Assembly: GCF_964275005.1 (NCBI RefSeq)
Contig: NC_092702.1
Location: 5,858,501-5,922,500, forward strand
DNA length: 64,000 nucleotides
Direction: 5' to 3'
Origin: Diadema setosum
Taxonomy: Eukaryota > Echinodermata > Echinoidea > Diadematoida > Diadematidae
Made by a program: the position numbers and the translations under genes. This document shows, piece by piece, positions 42,601-53,189 of this stretch (position 1 is its first letter; every line of letters begins with the position of its first letter). Below the pieces are notes generated by a model. It did not search any database. It saw nothing but the letters and a program-made list of their open reading frames with translations, and was not told where the DNA came from.

Positions 42601-44436
42601 GAATAAAAACAGGACAATGTCCACTGTACATGTATATTTCTAAGAGGATGAATCAAACAATGTTACCAAAATGGAATGGGTGAATAAAAATATGCATCGA
42701 TAGAGACTTTGAAAAATGAAAATCCATGTTTCTTGCTTGTCATATCATGCAGCAGGATTTAACATCAATGGTTATAGTCCTATCATTATGCAACTGTAGC
42801 AAATGAATTCAAATTACTAGAAGTAAAGACATTATCCTGACAACTTCAGTGTTTATTGAATGATGTACAATGAGAAAATAGACAGAATCCTATATTGTGA
42901 GGACACACCAATTTTGTAATCTATATGAACAAACAATGTGGTTACCAAAATTATTAGCTGATTATGAGAAAATTATTGCTGCTGCAGGACAGATTTAGGC
43001 TACAATGGCATACAGTCCATCCACATGAATATTACTAGACAAAGCAGAGTTTCACAAATACTCAGAAGGATCCCATACCAGGCCGGTCATTCTCGGACGT
43101 CTTCTTGCGGTCAAACTTGTCCCACTCATCCAGCAACTTCTTTGGGTAGGAGCCTCGGACACAGGCCACACGGTTCACCTGGATGAAATTTGAGCTCCTG
43201 TTGTGGTCCCCATCTCTAAGCTTACTCAGTTCCCTACGAGAGTATGGATATCAACACAGTAGGTTAGGGTGAACAGAGAGTATTGAAAATGTGTAATGAG
43301 TTGGTCCTCAATGACAGCAACTGTCAAGAATGTGACATAAAATTTAACTCAAGAGACAGAGTGGTGATAAAGCACAGTGAATGGGAAGAACAATGAGAAC
43401 ATAACCATCAACATGAACACAGAACCCCCCCCCCCCCCCCCCCCCCGGCCTGAATCTAATAATTATGGAACCAACAGAATGGGATTTCTCATGCCACCCT
43501 ATCATAACATACTGACAACTTAGAAATGAAGACAGAAAAGGAGCATTGGCCAAAAAGAAAGAATTTAGCCTGTTGGAGATGAGTCCCGAGTGTACTTGGG
43601 CAAGTGTCTATGAGAAATGTGCGTCATAGCAAAATTAGCCCGTCCTTAGCGGGTTAAGTTAGCCCGTCCTTACCGGGTTAAAGGGACTGTACAGTACTGG
43701 TTGAGGTAAGGGATTCGTGTTTTGAACATTTCTAAGTGAGATAATGAGAAACCTCTTATGAAATTTGAAAGAGCATGTAATTTTAAGAAGGATTCAACGT
43801 TTATTTGATGAAAATTGATTTTGAAATGGCTGAGATATCCAAAAAAGTGATAATAATAAAAGGCGACAGGCCACAACTTTATTAGGATCTCTTTGTTTCA
43901 CCTTGTTTTTGGATATCTCAGCCATTTCAAAACCGATTTTCTTCAAATAAACTTTTGATACCCTTTAGAATTGCATGCTCTGTGACATCTCATAGAGTGG
44001 TTTCTGAATATCTCACAAAACTTTAAAAGCTAAATCCTCACCTCGACCAGAACTGTACACACCCTTTAATATTCAATGCCAAAAGTTACCATCATTTTCC
44101 ATTCCTGATGAGGTTGTTTGACAATTTAAAACCAAATGTTCCTGATTTGTTTCTTATCAACAAACAATAAACATTTTTTATGTAGTGCCTACACGTACTG
44201 TCAGGACCTTCTCTCTGGAAATAAATCTCCTTTCAAAAGAACAGACTAGCGAGAAAATAAAAGAAAAGAAAAAACCCACTCCAACAAAGAATTGTGTGTT
44301 AATCTGCCACCCAACATTATTCAGTGCCCTAATTACTTTGATTTCAATGATCAAAACTTTAATCTGAGGCAAAGAACAAGTTTGCCTTACAAACAAGCAT
44401 ATACATTTACTTACTTACTCATTTTAAAATTTAATA

Positions 44437-44468
<32 letters not shown>

Positions 44469-47400
44469 AACAAACACCTACCAAACTGTCCTGAAGAATT
44501 GAATTGGTAACATAATTGTTGACTCTACTCATGACTCACTCTCATCTTACCTGGAAATGACAATTTCTGGGAGAATTTCCTCAAATGTTTTCTGACTCTC
44601 CTCATTCACAGGGAAGTCCCCTTCAATTGGAATGACCTGCAAGAAGGATGTATATCACCTCAGTGTCACACTGTCAGTTGACTACCACAAAGGTATAACT
44701 CCAGTCTAATCGATATTTAACAAAGGTAACATCTGATTGGCTAAAAAAAGAGATTGGCTTAAAAAAGAGAAGAAGTACAAAATGCATTACAAAGATACAA
44801 GAAAGCAAGTTTATAAAATGGACTCAACTTGTTAAAAGAAAGAAAACAGTCCAATCAAATCTGATAATATTTTCTCTGCTCAGATATTCCCTAATTTACA
44901 TGTGAGGACCCCAAAACAGACTGGGATGAAAATAGGATGTACGTTCACTGCATTGGCTAAGTTATTGTCAACATGGATGTCAAAAATATTGTAAAACAAT
45001 GAATGTTCGCAATGCATCTTAATTTCACGAATTTCGCGATTTGCAAAATTAAAATGCACTTGAAAATTCTGTCTACACCATATGCATTGAATGCTAGAGG
45101 CAACTCGTGAAAATTTCATGCCGCCAAATTTATCATGTTTTACAGTAATCAGTATTGAAAGGTGGCAGGGTAGTACTTTACAAGGAAAAAAAAATGTGCA
45201 AACTACTAAATCAACACTTCTGCATCTGAGAATATTCCCCTTGATCTGAGATTCTAAGAAAGATCATTTGAATACAAAACATAATGTTCATCTGGACACT
45301 TTCAAGAGATGATCTTACCTTGAGTGCTACTGAGGAGCATTTGTGCTTGCTGCGGAAGACCTCCCCGTAGACACCCTCCCCTATCTTGATGCACTTTGTC
45401 ATCATGGTTGGCGGGATACAGGAGGAGAAGTCTGTGATGTCCTCCTGACCACACTGGGCCAGCACCTTCTGCCTCGGGGGCAGCAGTCGTCCGGTCCTCT
45501 TGCCTCTGGTTGGCGTCAGTGCAACCTACCACATGTCAGGGGGAAAAATACTGTCACCATTGTTGTAATAAAGGCTGTAGATTTGTTGAATGAGTTTGAT
45601 GGGGTGGTGGTTTGTTCAACATGAATGGGCACCCAAGTCGTTGTTGATTCACTTGGAGGATTTATCATAACTGCTTACTTTTATTCAAATTCATGAACTG
45701 CTATACATGTACTTTGTTGTCGTATACATAATTGTCTATGCCATTTAATTATTGCATTGCTCTCTCTGATTTGTACTTCAGTTGGTCTGTAATCATATTT
45801 ATTTGTCTGCTTTTGTTTTTACAGCTCTCTCAAGCCTCAAGCAAGTGACCTGGTTCTATTCTGAACTGTGGTGGAACCAGTATTTCCTGGCTTACCAGAA
45901 GTTGTCAGTGGTACAGTCTAGACAGGTTTCCATGCCTTTGTCACAAATTATGCAGGAATCTTGGAAGTCAGATCATATTACATGGAAGTCATGACTACAT
46001 AGTGACATGAGTCCATGCAAACTGGTTCAAATTACATTATTCTTCAATTGTGCTTGAGCAATAAAACTACTATGGTGGATATTGACAAGTGATGTCATAA
46101 TTGTTGCTTTCACATGAGACATATTTTCTAAATAGATGCAAGGTAAATGCATTGAATACTTTGTGTCTGCTGTATTGTTTTATCTAAACCATGGGAGAAC
46201 TGAACTTCAAACTTGATTGTAAAAGATGTGAAGTTTGTACAGCACTTGAATTTCATATTTTCTTCTACACTTTTGAAATGTGTGTGACAGGGAGTATTAC
46301 CTTAAAACTGTCCAAGGCAAGCCGACTGATGGTCTTGTTATTGGCGGGAGTGTTGAATAACAATTCATTCTGACTCGTGTTCCTGTCTCTCTGTTGCCGC
46401 AATGGCTTTCTACCACCGGAAGACTTTGATATTCTACTGGACTGTTTTTCAGACGATGACACATCAGCAAAGGATGACTGCTGTCCCACACCGGAGTGTA
46501 ATCTTTGCCGCTCTTTGCAAGAGAGAAGACAACTGTTGTCACCTATACTACCTTCTTCATCCTCTGAGAATAGATCAATTGTTGCATTGGCTGATTCCAT
46601 GAGAGAGTCCTGAGACAATTTATGAAGTCTCACATGGCACGGTTGAGTCCTGCTTTTGTCTCTGTCGATGGCAATGTCTGAGAGATCGATGGCAGACAGA
46701 CGCCTGGCTGCATCAGACACGTCGCTAATCCTGCTTGGCAACCTCTGTGGTTCTCCCGCCAATAACTCATCCTCGTCGAAGCTGAGGATGTTGCTCGCGA
46801 GCACACGTCGTTGCTTCCTGTGCTGCCTTCCGTGACCGTCCGGTGAGGAGGGATCCCCTCCCTTCATCCGTCTCCTGGTAACGTGACCCTTTGTCTCCAC
46901 TCTCCGGCCAATACTGTGCTCCTCGGCACCACAAGGTGTGCTGGTCTCCATGGCAACCCTTCCTTTCTCGCGCTCGTCTCTGTGCAGCAAGATTGGACTG
47001 ATAACGCTATCATCATCTGCAGAGCTACTTGACGCCTTCTTCTTTTTGGTTATATCATATATCACGTCAAATGACAGATCGGATGGTTCTGAGGCGAGTC
47101 TTCCCCCTTTTCTTTGTGGTTGTTGAATACCGACCACTATGATGTCGTCATCAACTTCTGTATCACCTTCCTCAACTTTCTTGTACTTTCGACTGAGTTT
47201 GGTGAAGCGCCGGCCCTTTTTGGGCTCTTTCTTCCTCTTCTTGTCATTGTCTCCCTCTGAATTGACAAGATCCTACACAAAGAAAAATGAAATCAATATT
47301 TAGATACTGGCAAAATGGGTAAGGTCTTTTCAGTTTCATTTTCATTTTTTCTGGGCCCGTAATGATATATTTCCTGAAGTCATATTTGTGTAAAAGTAAT

Positions 47401-50068
47401 GAAACAGAAGCAATGACAATATATGACTTTCATGAAAAGCAGACAAGCAATAGCATAGTAATGTTGTTTCAAAGTTTTCAAAAATTGTAAATGCTCATAA
47501 TTTCTTGTATGTCTTGGTCAATTCTTTGTGATCATAAATCAAAGGAACACTGACATTTCCACCTCTAAAACAGGTGGTTGCTGAAAAATAAGTTTGAAAT
47601 CTTATGGATGCCACGAGACTGTGAGAGAGAAATTCAAAATGTACTTTAATAGGAGGAATTGTTACTGTCATTGATGTCAGGTGAATTGACACAAGCCAGA
47701 GTTGAGAAATATAAAATACATTTCCACTTAGTTTAAAAGAGTAAGTTCAAACTTTTAAAATGATCTAGATATAGATCATTTTATAAGTTATATAACTTGT
47801 TGAAATTGGAACATCCTAATCCATTAAAACATTGACTGAAATAAGAGAGAGTTTCGAAGGTAAAGTTTCATAGAAAAGGGAGAAAAGAGGATATAAAGAT
47901 TAAGGTCACTCAGACTCATCACAGGTGTGTTGTGCAGAAGTATCAATGAAAACATGTTCTACAAATTGTACTTCCCAGTGAAAGAAGCGCCTGTCTGAAA
48001 ACATATGATCCAGAAAACTGTAATGTCTCAATTTTGGGTTTAAGCCACCAAATTTTGATAGAAGGTAGAGATTAGATTACTGTCCCAGGTAAGGCAAACT
48101 TAACACTATTCTAGTAGGTCAACCTGGATGACATTCTTCGGTCCATTACAGAGAACCCCAAATTGGCAACTTTTGGTGGGTTTTGAGCTGGGCAGTCACA
48201 TTTGTCAGTTACCTCAAGAGCGGCTTTGGCTTTCCTTGCAGCCTTCCTCCTTGGTTTTTTGCCATCTCCCTCAACTGGAGGGATGATGTTCTCTTTCTCT
48301 AGTACCCTGTGAAAAACGAATCATGTCAGGAAAAAGTTAGCAATATTGCAGATTAAAATTGGACCAAAGCACGCACACTTGCTTGACTATTGGATATCTT
48401 CTTTTTTTTTTTTCATGAATACAGACACTATACAAAGCATAATCAAACCACCATAATTTCAACTGCAATACTGTGCAAACAGCCCTTTATTAGAGAGTCA
48501 GAGGTATTTGATATAAACCAGAACATAAAAAGCTTCCAAAAATGAAGTTCATTGACCATGGCAGAATGTGCCAACCTACTAGTCACATTCTCTTTACTGC
48601 ATTTTGTACATCTTCCACTAGCTTAAAAAGATATCATACAATCACTGAATATTTAAAACCAGTTGTCATCAATATTTGACCTTGCAATTTGACCTTTCAC
48701 TTTTATTTCTAGATTAGAACATTCATTGACTTAAAGTGTTTACCAGATGTTGTTACTTACTATTAAAGTGCTATTACAGTTACTAACTTTCTTATTCCTA
48801 GCCAACGAATGAAAAGTGAAATATTTGGCAAAAGCTTGATATACATGTAATAACTTCAAACACGCAAGTTTGTCCCTTTACATTTGTTGCTTGTTGATGA
48901 ACACACTGTCACATGCATTTATAAATTACACTGTCTCTGCAATTGCACAAAATGACACTTTTCTACAAGAGCAGTGGCACTTTTAATAGATGAATTCAGT
49001 AACCTTTGACCATATATGCAAATTTGCTAAAATATCTATTTCATAATGTCTTTTCATACAAACAAATACACACAAAAAACTGGCTGACTCAAATGAAAAT
49101 GAAACTTCGGTTTTTTTGGTGGTTTTTTTTTTCAGACATGCAAATTCCATGATCAAGATCTGAATTATACAGATGGATGGACATACAGCCTGAACCGATA
49201 GTCAACATCTAATCACAATACCTTCTCACTCAAGCTGACCTATATTATTTGGGTTAAAGACACAAGAAAATCACATACCGGTACCTGGGCATTCTCATTA
49301 TCAATTAAAGGACAAGTTCACCTTCATAAACATAAGGATTGAGAGAATGTAGCATAATTAGTAGAACACATCATTGAAAGTTTGAGGAAAATTGGACAAT
49401 CCGTTCAAAAGTTATGAATTTTTGAAGTTTTTGTGCAGTCACTGCTGGATGAGAAGACTAACTGCAGCGTATGATGTCACATGCGTACAACAATATAAGG
49501 AAAATATAAAGAGAATTTCACAAAATTTCATCTTTTGGAAAAAAATACACATTCCCTTGACCCATTACTGACATACAATGTATGTTATGGGTAATATTAT
49601 TCCCCCTGCCTTTGGAAAGAGGCAAGTCAAGTACTCTTTTATTATGCGAAAAAAGTGAAAAGATGTTGAATTTTCTTTACATTTTCTTTATGTTGTACGC
49701 ATATGACATCACAAGCTGTAGTAGTCTCCTCATCCAGCGGCTCCAACACAAAAATGTTAAAAATTCATAACTTTTGCATCGATTGTCCAATTTTCCTCAA
49801 ATTTTCACTGATGTGTTCTTCTAATATTGCTGCATTCTCTCAATCCTTATGTTTATGAAGGTGAATTTGTCCTTTAAAGCAAAATAGGTACTTACTCTAT
49901 TGAGGCATCTGCTGACAAGGCATGCGCTGACTCATTTTCAGGGGAACTGAAGACGTTTGACATCTTGCGCACGCCGAACAGGTGAGGCGATATCCAGTTG
50001 TCTTGTGTCATCTTTTTCTTGTTGCGACCATAGGTCTTGACAGGGCGTCCATGGCCATTGAATGCCAT
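39477..50068 (-). CDS. HASPIN: Haspin (histone H3 Thr3 kinase), complete gene, 10 coding exons
   Basis: Coding exons in order: 49896-50068, 48213-48306, 46301-47272, 45319-45525, 44551-44636, 43079-43233, 42521-42594, 41729-41960, 40531-40633, 39477-39678. All have AG/GT borders and compatible phases; they sum to 2298 bp, or 765 residues plus TAA. Residues 1-413 are a basic, Ser-rich, probably disordered tail. The kinase domain follows: glycine loop IGEGVYGEVF (461-470), lysine in VALK (482), the family block FEEILPEIVIS (500-510), catalytic HRDLHWGN (Asp618, Asn623) and DFT at 656-658 in place of DFG. No APE motif is present, as is normal for haspin. The C-terminus carries the family W-E-x-F-x-P-x-T-N-V-L-W block. 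By family knowledge it is a chromatin-bound mitotic kinase that makes H3T3ph to recruit the chromosomal passenger complex. Human haspin is 798 residues. Six MITEs lie in its introns. I see no AATAAA in the roughly 270 bp after the stop. Confidence 0.97.
40531..40633 (-). CDS. HASPIN: Haspin coding exon 9
   Basis: 103 bp, residues 665-698. It encodes DDCTVYCDLAEDPTLFTGEG and DKQFDVYRAMQEHN, matching the unusual haspin post-DYT segment (CDL.ED..LFTG.GD.QFD.YR.M) that replaces a normal activation loop. The donor is GTAAGA and the acceptor AACCCTGCAG. Confidence 0.96.
41260..41660. repeat. TTAA hairpin MITE (family C), copy 3
   Basis: The left end is worn (ACGGGATGGCATAGT) and the right end clean (TACCATCCCTTTAA). 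The centre AATAAAAGGTGGGTCCCACC..TTTTATT is a tight palindrome. In the haspin intron between coding exons 8 and 9. Confidence 0.8.
41729..41960 (-). CDS. HASPIN: Haspin coding exon 8 (catalytic loop and DFT)
   Basis: 232 bp, residues 588-664. It encodes the QQVTGALAVAERELDFEHRD helix, the catalytic loop HRDLHWGNVLVK (Asp618) and VSIIDFTLSRLQK. The metal-binding motif is DFT where vertebrate haspin has DYT; Thr in place of Gly is the family hallmark. The exon is strikingly GC-rich compared with its introns. Confidence 0.97.
42521..42594 (-). CDS. HASPIN: Haspin coding exon 7 (hinge)
   Basis: 74 bp, residues 563-587. It encodes DIFPSDQLFIIFEFADGGKD and LEGFE. The QLFI..FEF strand and G-G-x-D-L-E motif match the ATP-pocket hinge of haspin. 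The donor is GTAAAT and the acceptor is preceded by ATATTCTCACAG-type sequence. Confidence 0.95.
43079..43233 (-). CDS. HASPIN: Haspin coding exon 6
   Basis: 155 bp, residues 511-562. It encodes RELSKLRDGDHNRSSNFIQ and VNRVACVRGSYPKKLLDEW, the haspin strand and loop block containing the family G-S-Y-P motif, ending SENDRP. The donor is GTATGG and the acceptor TCTCGTAG. Confidence 0.95.
43425..43446. repeat. Poly-C (22)
   Basis: A homopolymer in the haspin intron just downstream (in gene direction, 5') of coding exon 6. One of many C or G runs of 10 or more in the window. Confidence 0.9.
43565..43680. repeat. 93-bp TTAA MITE (family A), copy 7, with duplicated right end
   Basis: The right terminus (about 23 bp, TTAGCCCGTCCTTA-GGGTTAA) is present twice in tandem (about 43635-43657 and 43659-43680). 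The second copy ends in the TTAA that also starts the next hairpin element. It lies in a haspin intron. Confidence 0.8.
43678..44069. repeat. 392-bp TTAA hairpin MITE (family C), copy 4
   Basis: Ends TTAAAGGGACTGTACAGT and ACTGTACACACCCTTTAA. Its left TTAA is the same TTAA that ends the family A copy before it. In the haspin intron between coding exons 5 and 6. Confidence 0.85.
44437..44470. repeat. (GAAA)n microsatellite
   Basis: About eight uninterrupted GAAA units in a haspin intron. Confidence 0.9.
44551..44636 (-). CDS. HASPIN: Haspin coding exon 5
   Basis: 86 bp, residues 483-510 plus two bases of codon 511. It encodes VIPIEGDFPVNEES and then QKTFEEILPEIVIS, a near-identical match to the conserved haspin insert and C-helix region. 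The donor is GTAAGA and the acceptor TTCTTGCAG. Confidence 0.96.
44989..45145 (+). repeat. CTGTAAAAC MITE (family B), copy 3, internally deleted
   Basis: 157 bp, ends TTGTAAAAC and GTTTTACAG with TA flanks. It lacks about 50 bp holding one of the two internal direct repeats. It lies in the haspin intron between coding exons 4 and 5. Confidence 0.8.
45319..45525 (-). CDS. HASPIN: Haspin coding exon 4 (glycine-rich loop, catalytic lysine)
   Basis: 207 bp, phase 0 at both ends, residues 414-482. It carries a basic segment (TPTRGKRTGRLLPPRQK), the pre-kinase helix, KCIKIGEGVYGEVF and the VALK lysine, which is the last codon before a GTAAGA donor. The loop differs from vertebrate EGVFGEVF by only Phe to Tyr. 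Confidence 0.96.
46301..47272 (-). CDS. HASPIN: Haspin coding exon 3 (long regulatory exon)
   Basis: 972 bp, phase 0 at both ends, residues 90-413. It is low complexity: basic at the start (KKRKKEPKKGRRFTKLSRK), then DDDIIVVG (130-137), a Ser/Asp-rich middle, ATIDLFSEDEE (319-329), and FNTP (395-398), a possible CDK site. The acceptor is TTTGTGTAG and the donor GTAATA. The exon corresponds to the fast-evolving N-terminal half of haspins; only the frame and the flanking exons identify it. Confidence 0.93.
48213..48306 (-). CDS. HASPIN: Haspin coding exon 2
   Basis: 94 bp. The first base completes codon 58 and the rest encodes 31 residues (to Glu89), ending in a Lys/Arg/Ala-rich stretch (GDGKKPRRKAARKAKAALE) like a nuclear localisation or DNA-contact patch. 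The acceptor is TTTTTCACAG and the donor GTAACT. Exon size and phase (1 to 0) fit the neighbours exactly. Confidence 0.9.
49305..49877. repeat. 573-bp TTAA hairpin element (family D), copy 2
   Basis: Ends TTAAAGGACAAGTTCACC and GGTGAATTTGTCCTTTAA. It lies in the first haspin coding intron, and its right end is only 18 bp from the splice donor at 49896. Confidence 0.88.
49896..50068 (-). CDS. HASPIN: Haspin coding exon 1 (start codon, N-terminal motif)
   Basis: It encodes residues 1-57 plus two bases of codon 58, and ends at a GTAAGT donor. The ATG at 50068 is in good context (GTCAACATGG) and opens the only frame that joins to the kinase. Residues 8-19 read RPVKTYGRNKKK, matching the N-terminal TYGA/TYGR motif of vertebrate haspins. 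The exon extends 5' as leader to about 50110, where an acceptor-like TTAATTCTAG is seen, so at least one non-coding exon probably lies further upstream. An in-frame TAG in this leader rules out an upstream coding extension in one frame. Confidence 0.93.
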
Positions 50069-50110
50069 GTTGACTGCGCACTCACCTATGAAGAGGCCAA
50101 TGGAACTTGT
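50069..50110 (-). other. Haspin 5' leader segment
   Basis: 42 bp between an acceptor-like TTAATTCTAG and the haspin ATG. If the acceptor is used, transcription starts further upstream in a non-coding exon. Candidate donors are at 53816 (GTAAGT) and 52633 (GTGAGT); neither is proven. Confidence 0.35.
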
Positions 50111-50224
50111 CTAGAATTAAGAGTAAACAAATATAGAACACACATTAATTAAACAAAAGCCTTTGGAGATGCAAAAAAAAAAAGAAAGAATGCACAAAAG
50201 AGGCACATGAATTACGGATACATT

Positions 50225-50692
50225 TTAGCACTCTGAGAGTGCAGACCTCCGCCAAGCAGACTAATTTCCACCAATAATCCCATTCTTCCAGAGATTAGTG
50301 ACTTCCACCCATACTTACTGCATGCTAAAAATCATCCAAATTCCCAAATATCAAAGGCTTTTGTTACGTCATCAACCTTTAGCTGCGCCGTGCACCTCGC
50401 AGTGGAGCACGCACTTTAGTGCACGTATGAAAACCTCAAAAATATGTAGCTTGAATTCCCAAGATAGGGTCAACTTCACTGACCCTATCTGCTAAAATAT
50501 CAAAAATCCTTCATAAAATCCATAAAAGATTCCGAATTACTGCCAAAATTTTAACCATCTGTTCCTTGTGTCATTCTCAACCTTTCCTGCAAGTTTCATC
50601 CAAATTCGTTTGCAACTTTTTGAGTTATTTTGCACAGAGACAAACAAACAAATGGTAATGAAAACATAACCTCCTCCCTTGGCGGAGGTAAT
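50225..50692. repeat. Interspersed repeat ending CTTGGCGGAGGTAA (RTE-like LINE tail)
   Basis: Left CAGACCTCCGCCAAG and right CTTGGCGGAGGT are inverted. The right end, with GACAAACAAACAAA and AAAACATAACCTCC before the GGCGGAGGT word, resembles RTE/Expander-type LINE 3' ends that are common in marine animals. Family name from memory only. Confidence 0.5.
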
Positions 50693-51480
50693 GAAGGCAA
50701 CCTTAAATGAATGAGATGAAATACATGTATACATGTAGAACTACATGTATGGTATCTTGGTAAATGCGCAATTCAGTAATATTTCAGTTATTCAAGTACA
50801 CAAATTACTGAGATAATTGACCTGCTCTATTCTCGAGAACAGTAGATCTACAAATACCATCTAGTGAGCTGAGGGACGTCAAGACTCAAACGCAAAAGCC
50901 AAAGAGCAAAATCAACATGAAAATTGAAATCTGACGTGGTTTGCTGCTCAGAATCATTCATCTTTACTGAGGTGATTTGACTCATAATCATTTCACTGAA
51001 AGATCTTGTCATCTACGATATGTTCTGTGGAGACTATGTCTGGCTTCACTGTGCATCTCGGGAGGAGGGCTGTAATAGTTTAAGAAAAAAGCTATAAAAC
51101 TCCTCCAGACAGACCAAATTTCTATCTAACTCATCATTTGCTTATTAATCATATTGGAGATCCTTTTTTTGTGTGTGCAATGTTGACACATTTTGGCCAA
51201 GTGGAGATTGAAATATAAATGTACATTGTATGCTTGGATATGAAACTGCAAGAGCACCAAAGTATGTCTAGAACTACTCTGTACATGTAGTTTAGTTAGT
51301 AGGCAGTGTATACAAGAGTGTATAACCTCATTTGTATCAGGCCAAGGTTCTAGACAACTTTATGTTCCCACAATGTCTTTTGCCTTCTATTTTCATGTTT
51401 GTTTCAGGAGATGAATCTAAAATCAACAGCAAAGTTACAAGTGATTGGGAGACTTTTCATTCTATTAAGGTTCAATAAAA

Positions 51481-51680
51481 ATGCTATGTGGTAATGTGGC
51501 ATCTACTGATCTAGACTTCGGCTACCAGTGCGCCACCGACTGCTGCGCCCTCGCAGTGGGCTGGTTGGCTGGCTGCATGCTGGTCGTCGATTATGGAATC
51601 CGAATGCACCAAATCCTGAGGCCTTTTGCTTGGTTAGGAGGTAGAAAACTTGCAGTTTTATTTCAAAACAGATGAACGTT
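51481..51680 (+). other. GC-rich segment with a short unassigned ORF
   Basis: A 64-codon plus-strand ORF whose first half is GC-rich and Cys/Gly/Trp-containing (CATDCCALAVGWLAGCML). There are no flanking splice signals I trust and no family match; it could be a chance ORF in a mobile element. Confidence 0.2.
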
Positions 51681-52125
51681 TGTGACAAGACCAAAGAAAA
51701 TGCCAGAGTCCAAGAGAAAGGACAATGAGCATCGATGAGAGTCAATTCAATATGAAACCATTTATAGAAGATAAAGCTGTCTACAAAACTGCAGAATGTA
51801 AGAAAAAAAATTGTCATTTGCATCGTAGAAAATTTACATCACATTACGTGTTGATGCATGGCATATTGTATGCAGCTAAACTAAATTTAAAGATACATTC
51901 TAGCTGGGCCGGTCGCAGTAGTCACTCACATGTGGCTGTTTCTAGTATAATTTCTATCCATTACATGTAATAGGTGTAACACTAACACAAAATTGCCACA
52001 TGCGTACAGTATGCGTGTGGCTGTATATGGTACATGTACTGCCTTACAGTAGCAATATACCTTGACCAAAAGATTGGTTTGTTTGTCGTCACGGATTAAT
52101 AATACAGTGTATGTTCCGCAGCGCA

Positions 52126-53189
52126 CAGACTACTACGTCTAGTGCCAAGTACTACGCGACTAGACAGAAAGATCCGTCTGTCCAGAGGACTCTTTTATAT
52201 TTTGCCATTGACGCTGTCCTCCGTAGACAGACGGAAGGTACCAGTACCCATTGCTGTGTGGATATTCTTAACCACTGTCTCTATGGAAAATTGGGTGAGG
52301 TACCTCACCCTTCTCGATTGCGTCTAATTCACGGCCCTAGGTCGGCAAATTTAAGCTTGTATAGTTATATCAACTATTCAAGAATAGTCAAGGTATATTC
52401 AGAGAAGCTGCTCTCCCATGTATTACAACCTTGCAGCCTTCTTCTGGATCACTCATCCTTTAAAAGGAGGATGCATTCAGATTTTACTCGCACAGTGCAC
52501 ACTTTTATTGTGAATAGAGATCATCACCATGGCACCTCCCAATGGCACACATGTGTAGTTTCATCCCAGTATAGCTTCTTGGAGCTGCGAGAGGGATTAC
52601 AGTATCAAGTATCAAGTATCAAGTACACTCACCAGATTAATGAATAATCCAACATTTCGGTAGAATTTTCAACGTAAAACACACATCAACCAGCCCGTCG
52701 CGTCGTCACGTTCAAACAGCAGAAACATACAGTATGAATCTATTAGCCAATCACATGTGAGGTAGTTTCTACTGGTTTTTTTCACTTAACACGTACCTCG
52801 CATATATGATTGGTTTACAGATTCAAAATGGCGACTTACTGCTAGCGAACGGCGATGTTGCGATATGGATAAAATTTCTGCATTATAACCGAGTTACTGT
52901 GAGTATTTCGATTGCACAATGTGAGAAATTAACCCCAAATATTGCTGCATAATGTGTCACTTCATGTCAAACTTGTTCGAATGTAAAAAAGCAGTCTGAA
53001 ATTTGGTTTATCGTAACGTTTGATCAGTGCGCGTTGCTCCACACAGGAGCTGGGATCATTGACTTCGGTCTGTATACGGAGGGGATCCGTGAAGCCAGAC
53101 GCAGTCTCTGTGGAACATTCCCCGACGGACAGATACAGACCGATCTTTCGGTCAACTACGCGACGTGACGCATCTGCATGAGTAGTCTG
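52126..53189. mobile_element. Possible 1.06-kb DNA transposon with CAGACTACT ends
   Basis: The left end CAGACTACT is inverted at the right as AGTAGTCTG. About 40 bp further in, the left GACAGAAAGATCCGTCTGT faces the reverse complement of GACCGAAAGATCGGTCTGT on the right. No target duplication or transposase ORF is seen. It contains repeat H (52399-52626). Confidence 0.45.
52399..52626 (-). repeat. Repeat H, uninterrupted copy
   Basis: In inverted orientation to the 11-kb copy and without the 207-bp MITE: the junction reads GAAGC-TATA-CTGGG on the minus strand. One edge is a three-fold AAGTATC micro-repeat. Confidence 0.75.

Noticed and set aside
46191..46613. Plus-strand ORFs opposite haspin exon 3
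   Set aside because: Antisense shadows; the minus frame carries the haspin exon with correct phases and splice sites.
52111..52647. 178-codon plus ORF
   Set aside because: It runs through the end of a putative transposon and repeat H, whose other copy has no matching frame.
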